A stretch of 64,000 nucleotides of DNA from Novosphingobium ovatum (GCF_009909235.1 NZ_JAAAPO010000002.1:1-64000), one strand, 5' to 3'. Positions 55,232 through 64,000 are shown, counted from the first letter of the stretch. The notes: generated by a model not told the origin, from the sequence alone. Made by a program: numbers and translations.

Positions 55232-55977
55232 GCGGCAATCGCGCCATTTACCCCAGCCTGCGAGGCAAGCGGGTGTTCATCAGCGGTGGCGCCAGCGGCA
55301 TCGGCGAAGGCTTTGTCGAGGCCTTTGCCGCGCAAGGCGCGCAGGTGGCTTTTTGCGATGTGGCGGTGGCGGCGGGCAGCGCGGTGGCGCTGCGCACCGG
55401 ATCGCGCTTTTTTGCCTGTGACCTGACCGATGTGGCCGCGGTGCAGAGCATGATGGCGCAGGTTGAGGAGGCGCTGGGCGGGATCGATGTGGTGGTGAAC
55501 AATGCCGCCAATGATGATCGCCACAGCGTCGCCGATGTCACGCCCGACTATTGGGATCAGCGCATGGCGGTGAACCTGCGCCACCTGTTCTTTGTCGCAC
55601 AGGCCGCTGTGCCCGCGATGCAGCGTGCAGGTGGCGGGGCGATCATCAACCTCGGCTCGATCAGCTGGCATCTGGGCCTGCCCGATCTGGTGATCTATCA
55701 GACGGCAAAGGCCGCGATCGAGGGGCTGACGCGCGGATTGGCGCGCGAGTTGGGGCCGGACAACATTCGCGTCACCAGCATCATCCCCGGCAATGTCAAA
55801 ACCCCGCGTCAGGAGCAATGGTACACCCCAGAGGGCGAGGCCGAGATCGTTGCGGCGCAATGCCTGAAGGGGCGGTTGCTGCCTGCGGATGTGGCGGCGC
55901 TGGCGCTGTTTCTGGCCAGTGACGATGCGCGGCTGATTACGGGGCATGAATATTGGGTCGACGCGGGGTGGCGCTGA
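55228..55977 (+). CDS. xylB: D-xylose 1-dehydrogenase (SDR)
   Basis: 249 aa. It oxidises D-xylose to D-xylonolactone with NAD(P)+. The NAD motif is SGGASGIGEG (19-28), NNAANDDRHS starts at 91, and the catalytic residues are Ser144, Tyr157 and Lys161 (GSISWHLGLPDLVIYQTAK). NLGSISWHLG, VKTPRQEQWYTPEGEAEI and GHEYWVDAGWR match Caulobacter XylB closely. Starts inside the end of xylX; xylC starts on its stop. Confidence 0.93.
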   Translation: MSGNRAIYPSLRGKRVFISGGASGIGEGFVEAFAAQGAQVAFCDVAVAAGSAVALRTGSRFFACDLTDVAAVQSMMAQVEEALGGIDVVVNNAANDDRHSVADVTPDYWDQRMAVNLRHLFFVAQAAVPAMQRAGGGAIINLGSISWHLGLPDLVIYQTAKAAIEGLTRGLARELGPDNIRVTSIIPGNVKTPRQEQWYTPEGEAEIVAAQCLKGRLLPADVAALALFLASDDARLITGHEYWVDAGWR

Positions 55978-56840
55978 TGAGCATGACTGCTGTTTGGGAA
56001 CTGGGCGCAACGCTGGGCGAAGGCCCGGTGTGGGTTGCGCGTGATGCGGCGCTGTGGTTCGTCGATATCAAGGCGCCGGCCATCCACCGCTTTACCCCTG
56101 CCACGGGCGAGACGCGCAGCTGGCCCGCCCCGGCGCAGGTCGGCTGGGTGCTGCCCAGCGCGCGCGGCGACATGATCGCCGGATTGCAGACGGGCATCTG
56201 CCGCTTTGACCCGGTGACTGGCTTATTCACCCCCATCGCCGCGCCAGAGGCGCATCTGCCTACCAACCGACTGAACGATGCGACCGTGGCGAGCGATGGC
56301 GCGATCTGGTGCGGGTCGATGGATGACGGCGAAGAGGCCGATACGGGGCGGTTTTACCGCATGGATGGCGCCGGATGCCTCGACGCCGGTCTGCCGCCGA
56401 TCTGCATCACCAATGGTCCGGCTTTTTCGCCCGATGGGACGGTGATGTACCACAACGACACGCTGGGCCGCAGGTTGTGGGCCAGCGATGTGGTGGATGG
56501 CCGCATCACCGCCACCCGCCTGTTCGCCACCATCGAGGACGGCGCTGGCTATCCCGATGGTCCCACGGTCGATGCCGAGGGCTGCGTCTGGGTGGGCCTG
56601 TTCTGCGGCTGGGGCGTGCGGCGTTATGCGCCTGATGGGCGGTTGCTGACCACGGTGTCTTTGCCGGTGGCCAATGTGACCAAGGTGGCCTTTGGCGGGC
56701 CGGACCTGCGCACGGCATACGCCACCACCGCGGCCAAGGGATTGACGGCAGAGGAACGCGCGGCGCAACCTTTGGCGGGCGCGCTGTTTGCCTTTGACGC
56801 GGGCGTGGCGGGGCTGGCCGGAACGCTGGCCAACATCTGA
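55977..56840 (+). CDS. xylC: Xylono-1,5-lactonase (SMP-30/gluconolactonase family)
   Basis: 287 aa from ATG 55977, overlapping the xylB stop by one base (TGATG). It hydrolyses xylonolactone to xylonate. SMP-30 beta-propeller features are LGEGPVWVARDAALWFVDI with metal Glu, NRLNDATVASDGAIWCGSM, ITNGPAFSPDGTVMYHNDTL, and YPDGPTVDAEGCVWVGLF with the catalytic Asp. Context fixes the xylose role. Confidence 0.9.
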   Translation: MSMTAVWELGATLGEGPVWVARDAALWFVDIKAPAIHRFTPATGETRSWPAPAQVGWVLPSARGDMIAGLQTGICRFDPVTGLFTPIAAPEAHLPTNRLNDATVASDGAIWCGSMDDGEEADTGRFYRMDGAGCLDAGLPPICITNGPAFSPDGTVMYHNDTLGRRLWASDVVDGRITATRLFATIEDGAGYPDGPTVDAEGCVWVGLFCGWGVRRYAPDGRLLTTVSLPVANVTKVAFGGPDLRTAYATTAAKGLTAEERAAQPLAGALFAFDAGVAGLAGTLANI

Positions 56841-56863
56841 TAACAAGAACGGGAGTACGGGGC

Positions 56864-58273
56864 ATGCAAAGCGGCGCAGCGCGCGCCAATATGGGGCTGA
56901 TCGGCATGATCGTCGCGGTGGCAACGATTGGCGGCTTCATGTTTGGCTATGATTCGGGCGTGATCAACGGCACGCAAAAAGGGCTGGAGGCGGCCTTTGA
57001 TCTGGGCAGTCTGGGCATCGGCATCAATGTCGGCGCGATCCTGCTGGGCAGCGCGATCGGTGCGTTTGGCGCGGGGCGTCTGGCCGATGCCATCGGCCGC
57101 CGCGCGGTGATGAAGCTGGCCGCGGTGCTGTTTCTGGTCAGCGCGTTGCTGGCGGGTTTTGCCGACACATCGGCGGTGTTCATTGTCGCGCGCATCATCG
57201 GCGGGCTGGGCGTGGGCGCGGCCAGCGTCATCTCGCCGGTCTATATCTCCGAAGTCGTCCCCGCCGCTGTGCGTGGCCGCCTGTCCAGCGTGCAACAGGT
57301 GATGATCATCACCGGGCTGACGGGGGCTTTCGTGGTGAACTATGTGCTGGCCTCCTATGCTGGCGGATCAACCGCGCCGCTGTGGGGCGGGATCGTCGCG
57401 TGGCGCTGGATGTTCTGGCTGCAAGCTGTTCCGGCGGCGGTCTATTTTGTGGCCCTGCAATTCATTCCCGAAAGCCCGCGCTATCTGGTGGCGCGCGGGG
57501 ACCACGATGGCGCGGCCGCTGTGCTGACGCGGCTGTTTGACGCCGATACGGCGCGCGCCATGGTGGCCGACATCGCCGCCAGTCTGGCAGCCGACCACCA
57601 CCGGCCCAGCCTGTCCGACCTGATCGACAAGGCGACCGGCCGCATCCGCCCGATTGTCTGGACCGGCATTGGCCTTGCGGTGTTTCAGCAATTCGTCGGC
57701 ATCAATGTGGTGTTCTATTACGGCGCGACCTTGTGGCAGGCGGTCGGCTTTTCCGAGGATCACGCGTTGCAGGTCAACATCCTGTCGGGAGCGGTCTCGA
57801 TTGCGGGGTGCATCGCCACGCTGTTGCTGGTTGATCGCGTCGGGCGGCGGCCGTTGCTGCTGATCGGCTCGGCCGGGATGGCGGTGACGCTGGGGACGGT
57901 GGCATGGGCGTTCTCGACGGCGGTGACGGGCGCGGATGGCGCGGTCAGCCTGCCGGGGCATAACGGGGTGATCGCGCTGATCGCGGCCAATGCCTATGTC
58001 GTGCTGTTCAACATGAGCTGGGGCCCGATCATGTGGGTCATGCTGGGCGAGATGTTCCCCAACCAGATCCGGGGATCGGGTCTGGCGGTGGCCGGCTTTG
58101 CCCAATGGATCGCCAATGCGGTGATCTCGGTCAGCTTTCCCGCGCTGGTGGTCTCGCCCGGACTGGCGGTGGCCTATGCCGGCTATACGCTGGCGGCGGC
58201 GGCATCGTTCCTGTTTGTGCGCGCCATGGTGCGCGAAACCAACGGCAAGACGCTGGAGGCAATGGAAGGGTAG
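56864..58273 (+). CDS. MFS sugar porter, probable D-xylose:H+ symporter
   Basis: 469 aa with twelve predicted helices. Sugar-porter signatures are all present: GYDSGVINGT in TM1, GRLADAIGRRAVM in the 2-3 loop, PVYISEVVPAAVRGRL, PESPRYLVARG after TM6, QQFVGINVVFYYGATL in TM7, and DRVGRRPLLL in the 8-9 loop. It resembles XylE/GalP-type symporters. It closes the right xylose arm 23 nt after xylC, so xylose is the likeliest substrate, though glucose cannot be excluded. Confidence 0.87.
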   Translation: MQSGAARANMGLIGMIVAVATIGGFMFGYDSGVINGTQKGLEAAFDLGSLGIGINVGAILLGSAIGAFGAGRLADAIGRRAVMKLAAVLFLVSALLAGFADTSAVFIVARIIGGLGVGAASVISPVYISEVVPAAVRGRLSSVQQVMIITGLTGAFVVNYVLASYAGGSTAPLWGGIVAWRWMFWLQAVPAAVYFVALQFIPESPRYLVARGDHDGAAAVLTRLFDADTARAMVADIAASLAADHHRPSLSDLIDKATGRIRPIVWTGIGLAVFQQFVGINVVFYYGATLWQAVGFSEDHALQVNILSGAVSIAGCIATLLLVDRVGRRPLLLIGSAGMAVTLGTVAWAFSTAVTGADGAVSLPGHNGVIALIAANAYVVLFNMSWGPIMWVMLGEMFPNQIRGSGLAVAGFAQWIANAVISVSFPALVVSPGLAVAYAGYTLAAAASFLFVRAMVRETNGKTLEAMEG

Positions 58274-58285
58274 GCGCCCGCGCGT

Positions 58286-59347
58286 TTAAGACTTGGGTGC
58301 GCCGTCGGACTGGCGGCGCACCAGCGCGTGATCCATCAGCGTGTGCTGTACCGGCCACGGCGCGTCAGGCTCGGCCCGGCGGGCGCGCAGCATGGTGGTC
58401 AGCATCTCGACCGCAGAGCGCGCCATGTCGCGGATCGGCTGGCGGATGGTGGTCAGTTCGGGCCAGATGGTGGTGGCCATTGGCGTGTCGTCAAAGCCGC
58501 AGACGGTCAGATCGCGCGGCACCATCAGCCCGCGCGCATGGGCCATCGCCAATGTCGCGGCAGCCATGTCATCGTTGCAGGCAAAGATCGCCGAGGGTGG
58601 GTTGGCCGCGTCCAGCAGCCGCGCCGATGCCGCCAGCCCCGAGCGATAGGTAAAGTCGCCCTGCGCCTCCAGCGTGGGGTCCACCGCCAGCCCCGCCTGC
58701 GCCAGCGCCGCGCGATAACCGGCCAGGCGCTGTTCGCTGGCGCTTTGGTCCGGGCTGCCGATGATGATGCCGATGCGCCGGTGGCCCAGATCGATCAGGT
58801 GGCGCGTCATGGTCTGCGCCGCGGCATAGTCATCAATGCCCAGCGCCGGCACCGTTTCGGGCATCATCCCCGCCGCCACCGCCACCACCGGCCATCCCGG
58901 CGCGCGCAGGGCGTCCAGCACCTGCGCATTGTTGCAGAGCGGCGCGGGCAGGATGATGCCGTTGACGCGGCCTGCCTGCATATGCGCCACCAGAGCGGCC
59001 GGGCTGCCCCCGCGCGGGAAATGCTCGATCGACAATTGGGCGTTCAGCGCGCTGGCGCCTTCCAATGCGCCCATCAGCAATTCGGACAAATAGGCCGCCG
59101 ACGGGTTGGCATAGATCAGCGCCAGCCGCAGTTCCTCACCCCCCGCCAGCGTGCGGGCCGCCGCGCTGGGGGAATAGTCCAGCGCGGCAATCGCGGCGGT
59201 GACTTTGGCGCGGGTGGCGTCGCGCACGGCGCCATCGCCGTTGATCACGCGCGACACCGTCATGGGCGACACACCGGCGGCCTGCGCCACATCATTGATC
59301 GTCGGCCGGCCGCGTTGACGCCGGCTGCGGGGAGGAGTGGAGGCCAT
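58286..59347 (-). CDS. xylR: LacI-family regulator, probable xylose repressor XylR
   Basis: 353 aa from ATG 59347. The HTH lies in RPTINDVAQAAGVSPMTVSR (about 15-34) with hinge helix PSAAARTLAGG. The periplasmic-binding-like effector domain spans 65-340 (LALIYANPSAAYLSELLMGA, DLGHRRIGIIIGSPDQSASE, FACNDDMAAATLA). It converges on the sugar porter 12 nt away. Most likely it binds the LacI-type operator at 54044 and responds to xylose or a derivative. This pairing is inferred from location. Confidence 0.85.
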   Translation of the reverse strand: MASTPPRSRRQRGRPTINDVAQAAGVSPMTVSRVINGDGAVRDATRAKVTAAIAALDYSPSAAARTLAGGEELRLALIYANPSAAYLSELLMGALEGASALNAQLSIEHFPRGGSPAALVAHMQAGRVNGIILPAPLCNNAQVLDALRAPGWPVVAVAAGMMPETVPALGIDDYAAAQTMTRHLIDLGHRRIGIIIGSPDQSASEQRLAGYRAALAQAGLAVDPTLEAQGDFTYRSGLAASARLLDAANPPSAIFACNDDMAAATLAMAHARGLMVPRDLTVCGFDDTPMATTIWPELTTIRQPIRDMARSAVEMLTTMLRARRAEPDAPWPVQHTLMDHALVRRQSDGAPKS

Positions 59348-59397
59348 CACCTGTCTTTAGGCCGTGAGACGGGGTAAGGGCAAGAGCGCGGCACCGG

Positions 59398-61488
59398 TCA
59401 GCCGCGCGCCGAAACCCGCACGCCCGTTTCCAGCCCCGCGTCCGATGCGCCGCCCACCACCACGCGATAGACGCCGTCCTCCAGCCGCCAGCCATGCGCC
59501 GCCGGATCGCGCCAGCGCAGGCTGTCATAGGGCACATGCAGCCGCACAATCCGCGTCTCGCCCGGCGCCAGCTCCACCCGGTCAAAAGCGCGCAGCAGCT
59601 TTTTGGGCTGCTCGGCCGCGATGCCCGGCGCGCCGACATAGCATTGCACCACCTCGGCCCCGGCGACATCGCCCGCGTTGGTGACGGCCACCTGCACCGC
59701 AATGCCATCGGGCGCGGCCCGCGCGGTCAGCGCGGCATAGGTAAAGCGGGTGTAAGACAGCCCATGGCCAAAGGCATAGCGGGGCATGACGCCATCGCGC
59801 TCCAATTTGGTATAGCCGTGCCACAGGTCATAGGTGATCGCATCGGCGTCGCGGTCGAAATAGGGGTAATGCGCCGCATCGCGCGCCACGGTGAACGGCA
59901 GCTTGCCCGAGGGATTGACCGCCCCCAGCACCAGCCGCGCCAGCGCCGTGCCGCCTTCCATCCCGGCGTAAAAGCTGAACAGGATGGCGTTGGCCGCCGC
60001 GCGCCATTCCTCGACCAGCACGGCCGAGCCGGCGACGATCGCCACCACCACCGGCGTGCCCGACGCGGCGGCGGCGTGGATCAGCGCCACCTGATCGGCG
60101 GGCAGGGACAGGCTGTCGCGGTCGCCACCAATGGGCGTGGGGGACAGGCTGGGGCGGCCCGGCACCTTTTTCTGGTCGGCGCCCAGGGCGATGTCGCCCA
60201 TGATATATTCGCCTTCCTCCTTGGCGGTATAGCCCACCACCACCAGCGCGACATCAGCGGCGGCAGCGGCGGCCGTGGCGGCGTCCAGATCGCTTTCGTC
60301 GGCATGCAGGATGGCCTCATCGCCCAGCGCCGCGCGCATCCCCTGCAAGGCCGTCACGACATAGGGTGCGCGCACCCGGCTGGAGCCATTGTCGCCGGTG
60401 TTTTCCAGCGCGGCCAGACGGCCCAGCACGGCCACCTTGTGCGGCGCGCGCAGCGGCAGCGTGCCATCGTTTTCCAGCAATACGGCGCATTTCTCCGCCG
60501 CCTCCAGCGCCAGCGCGCGGTGGGCCTCGCACGCGATCAACTCGGGGCCATAGGCGGGCAGGGGGTCTTGCCGCGCGGCAAAGGTCAGCTGTGTGGTCAG
60601 GATGCGCGTGACGGCGCGGTCGATCACGGCGGGTTCGATCGTGCCAGCCTCGACCGCGGCGATCAGGTGCTCGCCAAAGATCAGCGGTTCTGGGTTTTCT
60701 ATGTCCAGCCCCGCCGCTGCGCCATAGACCTGATGCACGCCGCGCACCCAATCGGAATGGACAAAGCCGGTAAAGCCCCATTCGCCACGCAGGATATCGG
60801 TCAACAGCGCGCGGTCCTGACCGCAGAATTCGCCGTTCACCTTGTTATAGGCGGTCATCACGCTGGCGATCCCTGCGTCCAGACAATGCTTGAAATGCGG
60901 CAGGTACACCTCGTGCAGGGCGCGTTCGTCGGCGGTGACGTTCACCTTGAACCGGGCGTTCTCCATCGAGTTCAGGGCGAAATGCTTGACCGTGGCGATG
61001 ATGTTGTGCGCCTGAATGCCGGTGCCCATAGCCGCGCCCATCACGCCCAGGTGATGCGGGTCCTCGCCATAGGTTTCCTGCGCGCGGCCCCATGCCGGGT
61101 GGCGCAGCAGGTTGATGCACACCGCGCCGGAAAAGTTGCAGCCCTGCGCACGGGCCTCGATCCCCATGACTTGCCCCACGCGCCATTCCAGATCGACGTC
61201 AAACGTCGCCCCGCGCGCCATGGTGCAGGGAAAGCAGGTGGAATTGCCCCGCGTCACTCCGCGCGGCCCATCGGTGAACCACAAAGGCGAAAGGCCGAGC
61301 CGTTCGTTGCCACCACCCGCGCGATAGGGGCGGGCGCCCCACACGCGGTCATCCTGCGCCAATGCCTCGAAAAAGCCCTTGCCCGACATCATCTCGACCT
61401 TTTCGGCCAAGGTCAGTTCCGCCAGCAATTGGGCGACCTGCGCCGCGATCTGGTCCTGCGGGGCGGGGGTGGGGGCGGGCGTGGTCAT
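59398..61488 (-). CDS. GH3 beta-glycosidase (beta-glucosidase/beta-xylosidase), no signal peptide
   Basis: 696 aa from ATG 61488; ATG 61500 is also in frame. GH3 N-terminal domain with LTLAEKVEMMSGKGFF, WFTDGPRGVTRG, KHFALNSMENARF (Lys-His), and nucleophile Asp246 in GFVHSDWVRGVH. The second domain (VAVLGRLAALENTGDNGSSR onwards) and a C-terminal FnIII-like domain (EVVQCYVG, GETRIVRLHV) complete it. The N-terminus lacks a signal peptide, so it should act on imported disaccharides. It lies upstream of xylR on the same strand, and divergent to an MFS transporter with an operator-like core between. Confidence 0.87.
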   Translation of the reverse strand: MTTPAPTPAPQDQIAAQVAQLLAELTLAEKVEMMSGKGFFEALAQDDRVWGARPYRAGGGNERLGLSPLWFTDGPRGVTRGNSTCFPCTMARGATFDVDLEWRVGQVMGIEARAQGCNFSGAVCINLLRHPAWGRAQETYGEDPHHLGVMGAAMGTGIQAHNIIATVKHFALNSMENARFKVNVTADERALHEVYLPHFKHCLDAGIASVMTAYNKVNGEFCGQDRALLTDILRGEWGFTGFVHSDWVRGVHQVYGAAAGLDIENPEPLIFGEHLIAAVEAGTIEPAVIDRAVTRILTTQLTFAARQDPLPAYGPELIACEAHRALALEAAEKCAVLLENDGTLPLRAPHKVAVLGRLAALENTGDNGSSRVRAPYVVTALQGMRAALGDEAILHADESDLDAATAAAAAADVALVVVGYTAKEEGEYIMGDIALGADQKKVPGRPSLSPTPIGGDRDSLSLPADQVALIHAAAASGTPVVVAIVAGSAVLVEEWRAAANAILFSFYAGMEGGTALARLVLGAVNPSGKLPFTVARDAAHYPYFDRDADAITYDLWHGYTKLERDGVMPRYAFGHGLSYTRFTYAALTARAAPDGIAVQVAVTNAGDVAGAEVVQCYVGAPGIAAEQPKKLLRAFDRVELAPGETRIVRLHVPYDSLRWRDPAAHGWRLEDGVYRVVVGGASDAGLETGVRVSARG

Positions 61489-61633
61489 GAAAAGGCGCAA
61501 TCCTGCATCGGTGGAACGGGTAATTGGATTATCGGTAAACTCAACCGCGCGACCTGTCGAGACGGATTGCGCCGAACCCCGCCATTTTCTGGGGGCGGTG
61601 CCGTAATTTTCCGCATGAATGGCGGATGTCGTG

Positions 61634-61691
61634 TTGACAATCGGTCGGGGCGGAGCGAGAAGTTGTGCCAGTTTAGGATAACGCTAAAATT
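61634..61691 (+). promoter_or_regulatory. Divergent control region with second LacI-type operator core
   Basis: TAACGCTAA at 61679-61687 equals the core of the xylX operator read on the opposite strand (TGTTAACGCTAACA). TTGTGC at 61663-61668 and AAAATT at 61686-61691 could be a weak plus-strand promoter enclosing it, and a TTGACA stands at 61634-61639. Likely control of the GH3 gene and the MFS gene. Confidence 0.5.
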
Positions 61692-61739
61692 GCCAAGAGT
61701 GCGCCGGGTATCCCCTGCCGCGCCCGGCAGGGAGCCGAG

Positions 61740-63083
61740 ATGTCGCAAGCCCATACCGCAGAGCCTACCGCCGCACCCGAAACGCAACCGACCGGTGGCT
61801 TTGCCGCGTGGTGGGTGGCGATTGTGCTGATGCTGGCCAATACGCTGGCCTTTGTCGACCGTCAGGCGCTGGCGCTGCTGGTCCAGCCGATCAAGCGTGA
61901 TCTGGCGATTTCGGACACGGCGATCAGCCTGCTCTATGGCCTCTCGTTCACGCTGTTTTATGTCGCGGTGGGCATTCCGATCGCGCGGCTGGCCGATCGC
62001 ACCAACCGGCGCAATATCATTGCCGCCTCGGTCTTTGTCTGGAGCATCGCCACCAGCCTGTGCGGTCTGGCGCGCGGCTTTGCCTCGCTGTTTGCCGCCC
62101 GCGTGATGGTGGGCGCCGGTGAGGGCGGGTTGACGCCATCGGCCTATTCGTTGCTGTCCGATACCTTTCCCAAACAGCGCCTGCCGCTGGCGATGGGGAT
62201 CTATCAGGTGGGGATCTATCTGGGCAGCGCGCTGGCGCTGGTGATCGGCGGGCTGATCTCGACGGTGATTCCGCCCAGCGAAACGGTGCTGCTGCCGGTG
62301 CTGGGCGCGCTAAAGGGGGGGCAGATCGTGTTCCTGCTGCTGGGCCTGCCGGGGCTGGTGCTGGCGCTGGTGATCCTGACCTTGCGCGAACCGGCGCGGG
62401 CCGGGGCCAGCGCCGGTGGTAAGGTCGAAAGCGTGCCCTTGGCCCAGTTCCTTGGTCATATGCGCGGTCGCTGGCAGGCCTATAGTGGGATCATGCTGGG
62501 CTTTGCGCTGATGATTTTGGTCGGCAATGGCACGGCGGTGTGGATCCCGGCCTTTTTCGAACGCAAATTCGGCTGGACCACGGCACAGGTCGGTTCGCTG
62601 TATGGCCCGGTGGTGTTCTTTTGCGGTACGGGCGGCGCGCTGATTGGCGGCTTTGTCGCTTCGTGGCTGCGGGCGCGCTGGGCGGCGCATGGCAATCTGG
62701 TCGCCTCGCTGGGCGGGCTGATCGCGCTGGTGCCGGTGACGATCGCCTTTCCGCTGATGTCGACGGCCTCATCCGCGCTGGCGCTGATCGGGCTGATGAA
62801 TTTTCTGGCCGGGTTCAACTATGGCGGCGGGCTGTCCTCGTTGCAGGAACTGACGCCCAACCGGATGCGCGCGCAGGTGTCGGCCACCTATATGCTGGTG
62901 ATCAACCTGATCGGCGCGGCGCTGGGGCCGACGCTGATGGCGCTGGTGACCGACTATTGGTTCCGCGATCCGCAGGCGCTGCCCTATGCGATTTCGATCG
63001 TGTCCTGCGTGGCTTCGCCGCTGGCGGTGGTGATGCTGTGGCTGGGCTTGCGCGATTATCGCCGCCATCAGGCGCAGGGCTGA
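61740..63083 (+). CDS. MFS transporter (spinster/ACS-like)
   Basis: 447 aa with twelve helices. The opening FAAWWVAIVLMLANTLAFVDRQALALLVQPIK has the FxDR motif of spinster-type and anion:cation symporter MFS proteins common in sphingomonads. RLADRTNRRNIIAASVFVWS is the loop 2-3 signature, and VMVGAGEGGLTPSAYSLLSD is typical. Context next to a cytoplasmic GH3 enzyme and a LacI regulator suggests uptake of a plant-derived oligosaccharide or glycoside. The substrate is not determinable from sequence. Confidence 0.82.
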   Translation: MSQAHTAEPTAAPETQPTGGFAAWWVAIVLMLANTLAFVDRQALALLVQPIKRDLAISDTAISLLYGLSFTLFYVAVGIPIARLADRTNRRNIIAASVFVWSIATSLCGLARGFASLFAARVMVGAGEGGLTPSAYSLLSDTFPKQRLPLAMGIYQVGIYLGSALALVIGGLISTVIPPSETVLLPVLGALKGGQIVFLLLGLPGLVLALVILTLREPARAGASAGGKVESVPLAQFLGHMRGRWQAYSGIMLGFALMILVGNGTAVWIPAFFERKFGWTTAQVGSLYGPVVFFCGTGGALIGGFVASWLRARWAAHGNLVASLGGLIALVPVTIAFPLMSTASSALALIGLMNFLAGFNYGGGLSSLQELTPNRMRAQVSATYMLVINLIGAALGPTLMALVTDYWFRDPQALPYAISIVSCVASPLAVVMLWLGLRDYRRHQAQG

Positions 63084-63095
63084 CCTGCCCCCAGG

Positions 63096-64000
63096 TCAGG
63101 CGCTTTCGCGCACCACCAGTTCGAACGGCATGCGCAACGCCTCTGCCGGGCCGGAAATGATGCCGCGCTGACGCTCGATCAGACGGCGGGTGGCAGCCTC
63201 GGCCATGGCCTCGACATCCTGCCGGATAGTGGTCAGCGGCGGCCAGATTTTCACCGCGATGGGCGCGTCATCAATCCCCACCACCGCCAGATCGGCGGGC
63301 ATGCGCAGGCCGCGGCGGTGCGCCTGGGCGATCACGCCGGCGGCCATGTCGTCATTGCTGGCCAGAATGGCGGTGGGGGGCGTGGCGGCCGCCAACAGCA
63401 CATCGGCCGCCGTCAGCCCGGAATCGAACGTGAAATCGCCCAGCGCCACCAGCGCGGGATCAATCGCCAAGCCCGCCTCGGCCAGCGCCGCGCCATAGCC
63501 TTCGAACCGCACGCGGCTGACCGAATGGGTGGCTGGCCCCATGACAAAGCCGATGCGGCGATGTCCGCGTGCCAGCAGATGGCGGGTGGCGGTGGCGGCG
63601 GCGGCTTTCTCGTCGATGCCGATGCTGTCCATGCCGGGCAGCGGGCGGTCACAGGCCATGGCCACCGCCGGCAGGTTCAGCCCGGCAAAGCCCGCATGGC
63701 CCGCCAGCAGATCATCATAGGGCGGTGCCAGCAGGATGGCGTTCGCGCCGCCCTTTTTCAGCTTGTCCACCGCGTCCAGCGCCTGTTCCACGGTGGGGGC
63801 GTCGCATTTGCGCAGGATCACCTGTGCCCCCGCGCGCGACGCGGCATTCAGCGCGCCCACCAGCATCGCCGACAGGAAGGCGTTGGAAGCATTGCGATAG
63901 ACGATCCCCACCCGGCTGGCCTGCGCCGAGGCCAGCGAGCGCGCCGCCGTGTTCGGAACATAGCCCAGCTCCTCGACCGCGCGCAGCACGGCCTCGCGCG
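63096..64000 (-). CDS. LacI-family transcriptional regulator, N-terminal HTH cut by the window edge
   Basis: About 301 residues to the window edge; the HTH and first part of the hinge lie outside. Visible are the end of the DNA-binding module (REAVLRAVEELGYVPNTAARSLA) and the complete effector domain: VGIVYRNASNAFLSAMLVGA, LLARGHRRIGFVMGPATHS, LASNDDMAAGVIAQAH and DAPIAVKIWPPLTTIRQD. It is similar in layout to the xylR-like regulator at 58286 and converges on the MFS transporter 12 nt away, so it may control that transporter or genes further right. Confidence 0.88.
   Translation of the reverse strand, partial: REAVLRAVEELGYVPNTAARSLASAQASRVGIVYRNASNAFLSAMLVGALNAASRAGAQVILRKCDAPTVEQALDAVDKLKKGGANAILLAPPYDDLLAGHAGFAGLNLPAVAMACDRPLPGMDSIGIDEKAAAATATRHLLARGHRRIGFVMGPATHSVSRVRFEGYGAALAEAGLAIDPALVALGDFTFDSGLTAADVLLAAATPPTAILASNDDMAAGVIAQAHRRGLRMPADLAVVGIDDAPIAVKIWPPLTTIRQDVEAMAEAATRRLIERQRGIISGPAEALRMPFELVVRESA

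Overview
This window reads as chromosomal DNA of an alphaproteobacterium, most likely a sphingomonad (Novosphingobium-like). The reasons are high GC with strong third-position bias, Caulobacter-type D-xylose oxidation proteins, a complete propionyl-CoA to succinyl-CoA operon, lepB-rnc-era order, and GC-rich hairpin repeats between genes. The genus is inference. I see no rRNA, CRISPR array, transposase, prophage or tad assembly gene.

Layout. 1-592 is the 5' end of a secreted repeat protein on the minus strand with 201-bp tandem repeats. It diverges from a NarL/LuxR-type response regulator and a membrane hybrid histidine kinase (945-3336). A tRNA-Thr, rarA, a glycosyltransferase, DUF808 and PilZ proteins follow. 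8159-9664 holds a possible structured leader and an unrecognised 337-aa protein. 9863-12172 pairs an atypical Mur ligase with an LD-carboxypeptidase, suggesting murein recycling. Then come fabD-fabG, dnaN, a lipoprotein gene between inverted repeats, argG, a GDT1-family transporter coupled to a pteridine-reductase-like SDR, and topA.

22639-29132 (minus) carries a Sel1-like lipoprotein, two GT-C glycosyltransferases, and lepB-rnc-era. On the plus strand follow pgi, an S9 peptidase and gor. 34764-42462 is the propionyl-CoA pathway: pccB, an 87-aa membrane protein, mce, methylmalonyl-CoA mutase, bioB and pccA. bioB makes the biotin that PccA needs. Next are aroK-aroB (minus), a two-gene envelope unit, xerD and accA, two separate Flp-type pilin genes, mutT, and two identical tRNA-Arg(ACG) genes.

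50606-59347 is a Weimberg-type D-xylose locus split into two divergent arms. The left arm is alpha-ketoglutarate semialdehyde dehydrogenase and xylD. The right arm is xylX, xylB, xylC and a sugar porter, followed by a convergent LacI-type regulator. A consensus-like promoter with a LacI-type operator over its -10 lies between the arms. A 9-bp operator core recurs between a cytoplasmic GH3 glycosidase and a second MFS transporter, followed by a truncated second LacI regulator. Together these suggest import of oligosaccharide, intracellular hydrolysis, and oxidation of xylose to alpha-ketoglutarate. No single undescribed system is proven. The best leads are the 8.3-9.7 kb locus, the hairpin-bounded lipoprotein gene, the small membrane protein inside the propionyl-CoA operon, and the xylose regulon.
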